Shown here one piece after another: positions 25,272-37,178 of a DNA stretch of 64,000 bases; the first letter of the stretch is position 1; the number at the start of each line of letters is the position of its first letter. The stretch covers positions 124,001-188,000 of the forward strand of contig JAIXMQ010000048.1 in assembly GCA_025716855.1 (NCBI GenBank). The letters run 5' to 3'. A program made the position numbers and the translations under genes. The DNA is from Pilaira anomala. Lineage: Eukaryota; Mucoromycota; Mucoromycetes; Mucorales; Mucoraceae. The notes below the pieces were generated by a model. That model had not been told where the DNA came from and ran no database searches. It saw only the letters and a list, made by a program, of their open reading frames with translations.

Positions 25272-26342
25272 ATGAGTTCTACTGATGATAGCTCTTATTC
25301 GGTATTTAAACAAGATGGCAGCCAACAATTCTACTGTCGTTGGTCAGTAGAAGAAGACTTGTTATTATCCAAAGCCGTTGCGGACCATGGTTCTCACCGA
25401 TGGACACTTGTCTCTCGATTCATTCCAGGTAGAACCGCAGTGCAATGTTCAACGAGATGGTTTGGCGCCTTAAAGTAATATATCAAAAATTAAACATATT
25501 TTGTTTGATAAATTACTAACCAACAAAATTATTATTATAGTCCAAACGTACACAAAGGAAAGTGGTCCGAACATGAAGATCAAGCATTAACTGAAGCAGT
25601 ACGATACTTTCAAAAAATTACAAAAGATACCGCTTTGCCTTGGAATAGAATTTCAGAAAATATCCCATATAGAACTGGCATTCAATGCCAAGCAAGGTGG
25701 ACTGAGGCACTTGACCCTGCTGTTCGAAAAGGAAGATGGCACCCTGAAGAAGACACTTTGCTTGGTGCTGCTATTGAAAGATATGGCTGCTGTTGGATTC
25801 GTGTGGCTAGTATGATACCTACTCGTACTCAAAGACAATGTCGAACTCGATGGAACCAAATTCATTCACAACAATTAAAATCAGCTTCTACAAAAGCCGC
25901 CAGTCATAGAAGATCTGCAGCAGCACATCGTTCAAAATTACCAATGAAGTTTGAATATGCTTCGGGTTTACCCAGTACAAACGAGTTCACTGACGTATTA
26001 TCACTTTTATTATTAAATACCACCAACGAGGATCAGACATTAAACTCGGTATCTTATGCGCCCCAAGCTAATTATAAACAGGATTTTATGAATTACTACT
26101 TACCTTCCTATACGCCTCCTTTCCCGAGTGAGGAGCAACTGTTGTCTCCAACTTCACCTGTGAATAATTTCTTAACACAATACGGTCAAGCATCATCAAC
26201 TGCTCTTTCGAGATCGTCATCAGTTGTCTCTTCATCACCTTCAACCTCTTTACCTCAGCAACAAAACTTATTTCCAAATAACTTTACTAATGAATTGGAC
26301 AATAGTTTATTGTTTTCTACAGATTTTGACTTTTTGTTATAA
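25272..26342 (+). CDS. Three-repeat Myb/SANT DNA-binding protein
   Basis: Two exons (25272..25474 and 25541..26342) give 334 aa. Three Myb repeats lie back to back. The first is at about residues 20-68 (RWSVEEDLLLSKAV ... CSTRWFGALN). The second is at about 72-122 (GKWSEHEDQALTEAV ... CQARWTEALD), with an extended helix-1 loop. The third is at about 126-175 (GRWHPEEDTLLGAAI ... CRTRWNQIH). Each keeps the regular Trp spacing, with the third Trp in the C-x-x-R-W form. The remaining 160 residues are Ser/Pro/Gln-rich and acidic, as expected of an activation or regulatory tail. This is a nuclear sequence-specific DNA-binding protein; Bas1-like or c-Myb-like cell-cycle roles are both possible and I cannot choose. 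Confidence 0.88.
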
Positions 26343-27078
26343 CTAGAACGTCATCATTTTTTCTCTTTCTCTAAATACCCTTTTTATTTCTGGTAATGTA
26401 ATCAAAATTCTAAAAGGGCTTGCATCTTTTTTTATTTTTATTATAAAACATATGATATATGCCTTTTATGTCCTTTTCTTTTTCTTTTTCTGTTAATATG
26501 CTAATCTAATAAATAATTATGATCATACTTTCTTCTTTTTTTCCTATTTTTGGCGGATACATATATGCAAGGTATAAATTATTACTGAAAAACTCCCCCT
26601 CGCATGATTGTCCCTTTCTCTCACTAATTTTTTTTTTTTGTATATATCTCAATTATAAATAGAAAAACAGGAAAAGGGATTCAGTAAAAAAAAAAGAGGC
26701 ACCTCTTTATTTACTTCGAGAAACAATCTTTTTATATTCCATTATTAACAAATTTATATATACAATGTATTACTTGCATTATGACGAACTTGTATTAGGT
26801 GTGTGATTTTTTTTTTTTTTTTTCCTTCTCTATTCCTCTTTAAAAAAAAAAAATGCATAAAATTAATTTCAAAAACTTCTGCATAGCTGTTATACAACCG
26901 CTTGATTCGTATATCTTTTACCGTATAGTCGGATTTATTATTTATTATTATTATATATTATATGAGGGGTAAAAAAGAAAAAATAAAAAAGTGAGTGAGA
27001 GTGAGAGTGAAAGTGAGATAGAGAAATGAATTTAATGTTTTAACAAAAAAATAAAAATAGACAATTTTTTTTTCTATT
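26343..27078. other. Convergent 3' region, no gene seen
   Basis: Between the Myb gene and the Ypp1 gene, which converge. AT-rich, with T run 26809-26823 and a GAGTGA-type repeat near 26992-27020. No coding signal. Confidence 0.5.
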
Positions 27079-30000
27079 TTAAACGAATCTAGGTAAACCG
27101 GAAAATGAGACTATGGGAGTGATATCACTTAGTTTAAGGGCAAACAATAAACAATTCTTTGCTTCCAATAAATTCTCTTGATATTGATATATTTTACTCA
27201 AAAGAAACCTACAGAATAAAAAAATGTTAAAAAAAAAAGCCCCCCTTTATACTCTTTTCACTCCTCTTTTTTTTCATATATGATTTTTTACCATGCTTCT
27301 GCTTGATTCCACCCAAGCCCTCTTGTTGATCTTTCTAATAATTGCTCAGCCAATTCAACCTGATTGATACTCAAATAGACGGAGGAAAGCGATTGATGGG
27401 TTAATATGTGATCAGGATCGATCGATAACGCTCTTTTAAATGCATCTAAAGCCTTTTCTGGAGACCCCTCTTGCAAACAATTTTTACCAATTTGGTGCCA
27501 TACATCTGCGTTATGGCTGTAGGTAAACTCATCCGCTTCCATGATGGCTTTATGGGCTTCTTCATATCGTTCGGCTCTTGCGTACGTGCCACTGGTCATA
27601 ATCCAAATTTCTACAAGAATGTTTCCCCAACGTATTTGACGTTCCTTTAAATAATCATTCTCAATCGTTATCGTGGTAGATTTCAAGCTAATTGTACTTT
27701 CGTCTGGTTTATTAAGAAGGGAGGAATAATTTGAATTTTGTTGTTGAACTGGCGGTGGTGGTACAACAGGTAATGAATTACTTTTGACAGTATGATTAAT
27801 ACTACTACTGGTGTTATTACGACTCATGTCTTTTAATGTACTTTGTAAAGAGTTTTCTCGTTCTAATAAATCTAAAATTATATAAGGGTTAATCAAAACC
27901 ATAAAAAGAAAAATCGTTTTTTTTTTTTTTTTTTAGATTATACTTTTTTTTTTTTTTTTTTTTTTTTTTTACGATATTTAACCTTTTCTAACGGACTCAT
28001 TTCGCTTTATACCTAGAAAGGTACTCCTTTTGGTCGATTTATCCTTTTTCTCTTTTCTCTCCTTCTTTTTGGTTGGGAAACTCAAGAGAGGATCATCCAT
28101 TAATTGTGATAAGTTAACTGAAGCCCTTTTTTTCTTTTTGGGGTTTTCAGGTACGAAATCTTCCTCCTCTAACTCCTCCTCATCTTCTTGAACTTTATTT
28201 AATGATCTTGATTCAATTCGAGAGGTAGATCTTGATTCTTCCTTGTTTAAGGTAAATGATCGAGATTCATGTAATTGAATTTCATTTGCTGCTGCTGCTG
28301 CTGATGCTGCTGCTGGTGGTAAGGCAAACCCAGAATCTAAACTTTCGTTATCCTCTAATGTACTATTGATGCTATGCACACTACTATTGGCTCTTGATCT
28401 TGATCGAATACTATTTGTAGTGGTGGTAGTAGACTTTGGAATGGATGATTTCTCAGCTACTAATAATAGTCTATTTAAATTCATTTTTTTAGATAGCGTT
28501 CCATACATCTCAAAGAGATCCGGATAGACTTTTAATACCGCTTCAGGCCCCTCTAATTTTTCCAACATGATGATTTGAGACATTCGAATCTTCATATAGG
28601 CTTCAGCACGATCAAAGAACTCTTGACCTTCTTCTGTATCTAGACTTAGGTTATCTTGAATATCTTCATTATCAATATTTTCAATCATATTTAAATGGTA
28701 TACAAGTCCTGCTTGAATGAGCTGCAATGATTTTGGAAGTGCATGAAATTGACGCGAAGATTGAATGAGCGACAGTAAATGCCAGCTTGGAATAAAGTCA
28801 CCCCGTAATTTAATAGATCGTTTCACAGATTGAGCGGCTAAAGACATTTCACCTATCACGGCTTGTTGTAAACCCAATTCATAAAACGCTTGCCATGAAC
28901 GAGTATCAATTTCAGTTGCTCTCTTTAATGATAATAAAGATTCGGAAAGATATTCAGATCTCTTTTCTTCATCCTGACATTGAGTAGCAAACACAGCATA
29001 GGAAGTACCAGATAATCTTTTTGCTTGTACCATCAAGGATCTCCATTGAGAAGCCTTTTTCTTTTTCAAATGATCTAATTCATCTAATAAAGCTACTGCA
29101 AGGTCGGATAAAATCGTTGCTTCTTTTCCATGTTGTTTATATAAATGTTGTGTAGCCAAAAGTAATACGCGTACGACATCAAACTCTGTATCGTTTTCAC
29201 ATGAGCCAGTGGGTGTTTTCTTTTTTTGTACTTGATCTTCTTCTTTAGTCAAAGTATTTAATTTTGTTTCTAATTCTCTTAAATTTTCAGCAGCAGAATG
29301 ACTTGATTGTTCATTTATCCAATCCAAACGAGATCGTATCATATCAATACCTTGATGTAAAGACTTTTCTTGATAAGTATGAATCCAATCGGGTATACCT
29401 AACAACTCTAAATATAAAGTCAATGCAAGCTTAGCTTCAGTTGTTTCACCAGTCCGAATCAACGTGTAAAATATATGTCGGGTAGTACATAGACTATTAA
29501 AAGTAAATTTTCTTGTTCTTGCAAAGTATTTCAAGGTACGTTGAACGTATTCAATCGGTCCCCATCCCACTGTTTCATGTGCAGAAACCAATAGATTACT
29601 TAATTCAAGTGTACGGTGATGAAGATCGGTTGGATTCGTTTGAATTAAGAGAGGTGCAAATGTAGCAAGTAAAATACGAAATTGATGGATCAATTGAATT
29701 GTTTCTTCTAATGCAGCAGAGGAACGTTCAAATAAGGTAGTTTCGCCTGCATCTGAAAATACGGATTTGGTAGGTGATAAAATAGGACTGGCCATGTATT
29801 CATCTTGTGCTGAAGCAGGTACATACACTCCCTTTTGATAAGCTCGAGTCAAATATCGAATATAATGACGAAAAATGACCCATCTTTTATGAATACGCCA
29901 ATCGGTTGACCATTGTGTAGAGCAGTAATGTAAATAAGTACGCATTAACTTTAAAGTTTGTTTCACAGGACCTCTAAAAATAAATTATTAGTTTTTTTTT

Positions 30001-30961
30001 TTTTTTTCATGAGATACATCATATTATTATCTTTTACTTTTTTCGTAATTGTAACAAAATAGCACGATAAAGACAAATCTCAACCCAATTCGATAAAGAT
30101 TTATTTTCTTCTTCAGGATGATCCTCTACTACCTTTAAAGCCGAAAAATAACAATCCAATGCATCCAAATGATTGTCTTGTGTTTCAAAACAAATACCTT
30201 TCATCACTCTTGCTTGTACTAACAATACCATACTATACCCTGATTCAACATCATCTAATTTCAAAGCTAATTGTTGTAACCATTCTAAAGTTTTATCATA
30301 TCTTTCGGTTTCAAAATAAATTCTTGCTAAAATGATTTTCGAAAACTGAAATAGTGATGCACTTGTTAAACAAAGAAAATGCTAAATCAATGGGGTTTTT
30401 TTGTATTACCTGAGCTTGCCAATCATCCAAGGTCTCTAATTGTCCTGATTTAATTTGTCGTTGAATAACATCAAGTAAACGAACCAAGATGAGTTGAGCT
30501 TGTGTAGGATCAATAGGGAACGGCATGGCGACATGGTTGGGATCATCCAACTGATGAATAAAGTCTGATTCCTCTACTGCTAAAGCATTTCTTTTGACCA
30601 CAACTGTAGTGAGGTTACTAGTAGAAGTAGTAGGAGTTCGTTTATTATCAACGTGTTGTTGCTGTTGTGAACTGGTAGATGCTTCTGGTATGATTTGAAT
30701 TGAATTGTATTTATCATTTCTTACTTGACGTAGTAACAAGATAAATTCAGCTTCCATACGAGCAGTAAATTCCAGCACTTTATTATTATTTATTATTATT
30801 ATTATTATTTAGAGTTTTTCAAAATGATTTAAAATATGTGTACCTGATTCATATGGATGATATTTTTTATATCTTTTAGCTAATTCAGGTATATCATTCC
30901 ATCGTTCATTACAACGAGCAATTTCCAAGTCTAGAAATGTTTGTATTGCTTTTGGATTCAT
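27079..30961 (-). CDS. YPP1: Ypp1/TTC7-like TPR scaffold of the plasma-membrane PI4-kinase complex
   Basis: Six exons (27079..27208, 27292..27871, 27983..29973, 30038..30345, 30410..30777, 30844..30961) give 1164 aa. Ypp1/TTC7 bridges the PI4KIII-alpha kinase Stt4 to the Efr3 membrane anchor. The N-terminus (LEIARCNERWNDIPELAKRY) and TPR-like helices through the first 650 residues fit the family. The C-terminal TPRs are clear: ADVWHQIGKNCLQEGSPEKA, LDAFKRALSIDPDHILTH, QSLSSVYLSINQVELAEQLL. The last exon supplies IYQYQENLLEAKNCLLFALKL and the terminal SFSGLPRFV. A long Ser/Arg and Lys-rich disordered insert (about residues 745-935) interrupts the TPR array. The 3' exon is separated from the previous one by a donor inside the final Trp codon; reading through it would lose the last 43 residues. 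Confidence 0.88.
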
Positions 30962-31296
30962 AAACAGAGAGAGAGAGAGAGAAAAAAAGTAAAGAAAGAA
31001 AGAGGAAAAAGACGATTCCCAAAAAGAGAGAGAGAGAGAACCCTGATTATATATGAAAATCAAGGATCTGACAACAATAAACTTTCATTTGAGTTTGTGT
31101 AAAGGTTTGTGCAAATTGTGAGAAAAAAAAAACACGTGTATAAAGTGTTACTTTATTGAAAAGTAACTTAAAAAAGTTATTGAGTTTTTTTTTTTTGTGA
31201 GTGCGCGTGAGTGTGGAATTTTTTTTTTTATAAAAAAAAAAAAAGAGTTGTTTGAGAGAACCAAGTCTCATTTTTATAATATACAGTATATATAAT
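30962..31296. other. Ypp1 promoter / Arf1 3' flank
   Basis: A 335-bp gap with two GA repeats (30966-30982, 31024-31040) and A/T runs. No gene. Confidence 0.4.
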
Positions 31297-32283
<987 letters not shown>

Positions 32284-33098
32284 ATGGGTTATACGTAAAG
32301 TATTTTGTTTGGATAACATAATTTAGAACACGTATTCATCTCTTATCTAGTACAGCTACAGCTGACCAAGTATGTGTTCCAGAAACACTTTTAAAAAAGA
32401 GAAAAACGACGGAAAAGACCGATGCAGAAAAACAAATAGCTCAAGTTGAATCACAAAAGCAAAAACGTCATGTTCGAAACATCATCTTTAAGAAAGCAGA
32501 CGAATATATAAAAGAATACAGACAAAAGGAATCGGATGAAATTCGTTTAAAACGACAAGCAAAAAGTCAAGGAAATCATTACGTACCTGCACAACCTAAA
32601 TTATTATTTGTCATTCGTATCCAAGGTATTAACGATATTCATCCTAAAGTTAAAAAAGTGTTACAACTCTTTCGTTTATTACAAATTAATAATGGTGTCT
32701 TTGTTCGGATCAATAAGGCAACGAGTGAAATGTTACAGATCATTGAACCTTATGTGACTTATGGTCCACCCAATTTAAAGACTGTAAGAGAATTGATTTA
32801 TAAAAGAGGTTTCTTAAAGTTGAATGGTCAAAGGATTGGTATTTCTGATAATCAATTGATTTCCGAGAATCTTGGAAAATATGGTATTATCTGTATTGAA
32901 GATATTATACATGAAATATTTACTTTGGGTGCACATTTTAAACAAGTCAATCAAATCTTGTGGCCATTCAAGTTGAGTAATCCAAATGGACATAAAAAGG
33001 TCGGTTGGAAACCAAGAAAGTTTAAACATTATGTAGAAGGTGGTGATGCTGGTGATAGAGAGTTTGATATTAATAAATTAATACAATCTATGAATTGA
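32284..33098 (+). CDS. RPL7: 60S ribosomal protein L7 (uL30)
   Basis: The main exon 32351..33098 codes an uninterrupted uL30 protein. It starts with [11 protein letters not shown], then a basic helix rich in Lys/Arg ([20 protein letters not shown]), [12 protein letters not shown], the [12 protein letters not shown] loop and [17 protein letters not shown]. It continues with [16 protein letters not shown] and the C-terminal [20 protein letters not shown]. The start is less certain: an ATG at 32284 followed by a GTAAAG donor (exon 32284..32294) and a 56-nt intron joins in frame, giving 252 aa beginning MGYTTATADQV, close to family length. Small first exons before an intron are common in fungal ribosomal protein genes. 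No other in-frame Met exists near the start of the main exon. Confidence 0.93.
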
Positions 33099-33252
33099 TA
33101 TTGCTCCTTGATGCCCAACTCTCCTGATATACATAGGTATTACATATACATATAAAGTACACAGTCACTGCGTACATCATAATAATAATAATAATAAAAA
33201 AAATTTAGTGTGTTTTTTTTTTTTTTTTTTTTTTTCTTATTTTCTATTTAAA

Positions 33253-34155
33253 ATGACTAGCATGGAGCTATTAAAGTCCATCTTGATGGATAAGACACGT
33301 TTTCAACATTATGCACATCAAAAGTTTTCAAGAATACTCGAGTTAGAAAAGGAACGGTCAATAAGTACTGAATATCAACATAAAGAAGCAAGGAGAAATG
33401 AGAGTTTGAACCGATATTCAAATATTTTCCCCTTTGATAATAATTGCATTAAATTAAGTGATAAAAGACTAGGTGATAGAGAATATATTAATGCAAGTTG
33501 GATTTTGGCACCTTATGGTATCCCTAAAAGTTATATTGCAACTCAGGGTCCAATTCAGTCCACGTTGGTTGATTTCTGGAGATTGGTGATAGAAAAGGAA
33601 GTGACAGTGATTGTTTGTTTAACACCAGAGATTGAAAATAAGATGGAAAAGTGTGCAAGATATTGGCCAATAGGTGATGAATCATTGAATCTTGAACAAG
33701 ATGGAATTTCTGTCACTATAAAAAACATTAAAACTGAAAGACAAGATAGAGATGCAAACTGTATCGTTCGTACTATCTCTGTTGAATTCTTTGATAGTGA
33801 ACAAATTTTGATTAAAAAACAAAGAGTGACTCAACTTCATTTTCTGGGTTGGCCAGATCATGGTGTACCCAATGATACGAAAAATGTCATTAGTTTAATT
33901 AGACTGACAAGACAATTTCAAGAAGGTATGAAACCTGTATTAGTCCATTGTAGTGCTGGATGTGGTAGAACTGGTACTTTTTGTGTCATTGATTCAGGCG
34001 AAGCTCTTTTAAAAGAAAAAAAAGATTTATTAATTGATCCTGTATTCCTTTTAACTGATGCATTTCGTAAGCAACGTACTACGATGGTTCAGGCTCAAGC
34101 TCAATATAATTTTTGCTATAAAGCTTTAAAGGATTTTATAGATACAGAAGAATGA
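33253..34155 (+). CDS. Protein tyrosine phosphatase (classical PTP)
   Basis: Single exon, 300 aa. It is essentially a bare catalytic domain. RNESLNRYSNIFPFDNNCIKL is the substrate-entry region, REYINASW follows, then IATQGP, WRLVIEKEVTVIVCLT, the mobile WPDHGVP loop with the general-acid Asp, and the P-loop HCSAGCGRTG with the nucleophilic Cys. The Q-loop (QAQAQYNFCYKAL) is present. Small fungal PTPs of the Ptp1/Pyp type dephosphorylate MAP kinases or Cdc2-related targets in the cytosol. No regulatory extension exists, so specificity cannot be inferred. The neighbour downstream on the same strand is a protein kinase. The Met at 33253 was preferred to an upstream frame start inside a T-run. 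Confidence 0.92.
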   Translation: MTSMELLKSILMDKTRFQHYAHQKFSRILELEKERSISTEYQHKEARRNESLNRYSNIFPFDNNCIKLSDKRLGDREYINASWILAPYGIPKSYIATQGPIQSTLVDFWRLVIEKEVTVIVCLTPEIENKMEKCARYWPIGDESLNLEQDGISVTIKNIKTERQDRDANCIVRTISVEFFDSEQILIKKQRVTQLHFLGWPDHGVPNDTKNVISLIRLTRQFQEGMKPVLVHCSAGCGRTGTFCVIDSGEALLKEKKDLLIDPVFLLTDAFRKQRTTMVQAQAQYNFCYKALKDFIDTEE

Positions 34156-34173
34156 TAGGAGCAAAATTTCACT

Positions 34174-34269
<96 letters not shown>
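34174..34269 (+). repeat. (GTA)32 trinucleotide microsatellite
   Basis: Thirty-two uninterrupted GTA units beginning 19 bp after the phosphatase stop codon, decaying into TAG/TTG variants to about 34288. It lies in the presumed 3' UTR. Confidence 0.95.
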
Positions 34270-34407
34270 ATAGTAGTTGTTGTAGTAACGTGGAACCCCT
34301 ATTACATTTATAAAAAGAGAGTCATATGTAATTATATTTCGATCGATAGGGAATGCAGATCTAATTATTGAACCTTATACTGTGTGCGTGCTTGTTTGTA
34401 TTTATAG

Positions 34408-34677
34408 TGGTGGTAGTGGTAGTAGTGGTAGTGGTAGTGGTAGTAGTGGTAGTGGTAGTGGTAGTGGTAGTGGTAGTGGTAGTGGTAGTAGTAATAATAG
34501 CAGTAGTAGCAGTAGTAGCAATGATAGTAGTAGTAATAATAGCAGTAGTAGCAGTAGTAGCAATGATAGTAGTAGCAATGATAGTAGTAGCAATAGTAGT
34601 AGCAGCAATAGTAGTAGCAGCAATAGTAGTAGCAGCAATAGTAGCAGCAACAGTAGTAGTAGTAGCAATAGTAGCAA
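34408..34677 (+). repeat. Compound AGT/GGT/AGC trinucleotide repeat block
   Basis: About 270 bp of three-base units: first GGTAGT alternations, then AGT with AGC and AAT interruptions in a higher-order pattern (for example repeated blocks with GCAATGATAGTAG). All six frames stay open, so apparent Ser-, Val- or Leu-rich proteins here are artefacts of the repeat. Confidence 0.92.
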
Positions 34678-34965
34678 GTGTTTATATTCATGTTGTCATT
34701 TCTTTGTCTATATTTATATATACACTTTTCAGGGAGCACATTCCATCTATTTACTGAAAAAAGTGTGTAACTATATTATTCCGCGATTTATTTGTGTATT
34801 GTGTTTCTGTCAATCTCCTTTTGATTATATATTAAAAAAACGTCTATTTAACACACACACACTTTTTTTTTTTTTAGTCGGATTATTATTCTTTTTTTTC
34901 TTTACTTTTTTTTTTTTTTCTTTCTTTCTTTTACATATAACACAATATTAATAATAAGCATTATA

Positions 34966-36084
34966 ATGGAAAATAATAATAACACAATTCCAGTCGCTAC
35001 TTACTTGTCACATTATAAATTTCATCCAACATTTTTAACAAAATATAGTATTGGTGAAGAATTAGGATCAGGTGGATATGGATTCGTTGTTTCTGCTCGT
35101 GAAAGATCTAGTGGAATTGAAAGAGCAGTTAAATTCATATTTAAGAACAAGATTCCTGCTCATAGTTGGGTCAAAGATAGTGAACTTGGTCCAATTCCAA
35201 TGGAAATTTATATTTTGAAAAATGTATCACATACAAGTGTCATTCAATATATTGATTCCTATCAAGATGATCATTTTTGTTATTTGATTATGGAATTACA
35301 TGGTACACAATGGTCTAATAACTTTGATACTACTAGTCGATCTCCTGCTTTATCTGAATCTTCTTCATTTGGTAGTAATAGTTCTTATTGCTCTATTCTT
35401 GACTCCCCTATGGATGAATATCCATCAACAACAAGTATTGATTCAAAATCAACAAATGATTTCTTTCATCAACCAATTATCAAAAGACGTACTTCTTGTG
35501 ATTTATTTGAATGTATTGAAAGACATAATAACTTTGAAGAACCTACTGCTAAAATGATATTTAAACAAATTGCTTCCTGTGTTGCTCATCTTGATTCTAT
35601 TGGTGTATGTCATCGTGATATTAAAGATGAAAATATTGTGATTGATGATCAATTTCAGGTACATAACTACACACAATATATAAATTTAGCATGGTCAAAT
35701 ATTAAATATTTTATATATTAGGTTAAACTTATCGATTTTGGTTCTGCTGTATTATTACCTCGTCATTTTGGTGATAAAAAGAATTATTTATTTAAACAAT
35801 TTTATGGTACAGTTAGTTTTGCATCACCTGAAATTTTAATGGGTAGACCTTATAAAGCTGAACCTGCTGAAGTTTGGTCTCTTGGTGTCTTACTCTATAC
35901 AATCTTATTTGGTGAAGTACCTTTTCATCATCCTAGTATGACAATTGCTGGTCAGTTTGCTCAACCTAAAATCAAGGTTTCAAACAATTGTTTCTCTCTT
36001 ATCTCTTGGATGTTGAATCATTCTCCAGAAAATAGACCAACTATTCATCAAGTCTTATTACATCCTTGGTTTAACGACTTTTAA
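34966..36084 (+). CDS. PAS-kinase-like Ser/Thr protein kinase (paralogue 1)
   Basis: Two exons (34966..35658, 35722..36084) give 351 aa. The kinase fold is complete: GSGGYGF glycine loop, AVKFIF with the ATP Lys, hinge LIMELHG, HRDIKDEN catalytic loop, DFGSA metal motif, SPE in place of APE, and EVWSLGVLLY. DLFECIERHNNFEEPTAKMIFKQ after the hinge and the IKDENIV-VKLIDFGSA context resemble the catalytic domain of PAS kinase, which senses metabolic state. No PAS domain is present. A Ser-rich insert of about 60 residues splits the hinge from DLFECIE. The intron before VKLIDFGSA is at the same position and phase as in the second kinase at 43210-44467. Confidence 0.88.
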
Positions 36085-36455
36085 TCTACCTATGAACTCT
36101 GTTTTTATTTTTTTTTATTATTTACTATAACTATACCACTGCATGAATTTATTATTCTACTATACTTTTTTTTTTTTTTTTTTTCTTATACTCTTTAAGC
36201 ATTTTATACACACACAACCACACACAACCACACACACATTTTTCAAAATTATCTTATTACACATACATACAACATACCACCAAAAGAGATTTATGCAGTA
36301 AACCCTTTTACACTCACACTCACACCAAAAAAAAAAAAAAATAATAATAATCATTTTTATGCCCATTCTTCTTCACACTTGTAATTATTTTCTCTCTCTC
36401 TTTATGTACATAAAAAAAAAAAAAAAACCACACTTATTTTTCTTTTTTACAAGTC

Positions 36456-36494
<39 letters not shown>

Positions 36495-36620
36495 ACTAAA
36501 CATTCGGTCATTCAAACCAATAAGAAAAAAAAAAATGCAATTTTCTCTCACTCAAAAAATTTGACAGGGTTCCCTTTCTCTCTTCTTCTTTTTTATTTTT
36601 ATAAAAAAAAAATATTTTAA
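36085..36620. other. Intergenic, no gene seen
   Basis: Between the kinase and Mia40 genes. Highly T/A-rich with CA repeats (36211-36239), a run of about 34 T (36459-36491) and several A runs. No coding signal. Confidence 0.5.
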
Positions 36621-36791
36621 ATGTCTACTGTTGTTGAAGGAAAGGATACTGTAAAGTTTGTTGATGAAGAACAAATTGAAAAGGCAGCTGAGGTAAAGGA
36701 AGAAGGAAAGGAAAACACAACGGAAGATGAACCTTCTTCTGCTTTTAACCCAGAGACTGGAGAAATTAATTGGGAATGTCCTTGTAAGTAG

Positions 36792-36822
<31 letters not shown>

Positions 36823-37178
36823 CAGGTGTTTAGTGTATTTTAAAACTAATATATGTGTGGGTATAAATAGGTTTGGGTGGTATGGCTCAAGGTCCTTGTG
36901 GAGAGGAATTTAAGGCCGCTTTCAGTTGTTTCGTATTTTCTGAAGCTGAACCTAAAGGATTAGATTGTGTTGAAAAGTTTAAGGGTATGCAAGATTGTTT
37001 CCGTCTTCATCCTGATGTCTATGGTGACGAAATTGATGATGATGATAATGAAGAAGAAGAAGATAAAAAGGCTGTTGAGGAACCTGTCAAGGAAGAAGAA
37101 TCAAAAGATCAAGTCGTGACAGTTTCTTCTGTAAATGAAGAATCTTCATTCTCTTCTTGGGTTTCATCCTGGTTCTAA
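36621..37178 (+). CDS. MIA40: Mitochondrial intermembrane-space oxidoreductase Mia40/CHCHD4
   Basis: Two exons (36621..36783, 36871..37178) give 156 aa. Mia40 oxidises incoming CHCH proteins in the mitochondrial intermembrane space. The redox motif CPC is at residues 53-55, and the twin CX9C pair follows ([13 protein letters not shown] and [13 protein letters not shown]). The intron splits the second Cys codon of the CPC motif. The N-terminus is short and acidic, with no presequence and no membrane anchor, unlike the long anchored yeast form and like animal CHCHD4. The C-terminus is acidic ([12 protein letters not shown]) and ends SSWVSSWF. Confidence 0.93.

Larger units (their letters stand above)
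34156..34965. other. Intergenic between phosphatase and kinase genes
   Basis: Apart from the two microsatellites it contains T-rich DNA just upstream of the kinase start (34860-34932). No gene is supported. Confidence 0.5.

Noticed and set aside
34365..34951. Several long open frames rich in Ser, Val, Leu, Tyr or Gly on both strands
   Set aside because: They are frame shadows of the compound trinucleotide repeat, open in all six frames, with no homology-like content.
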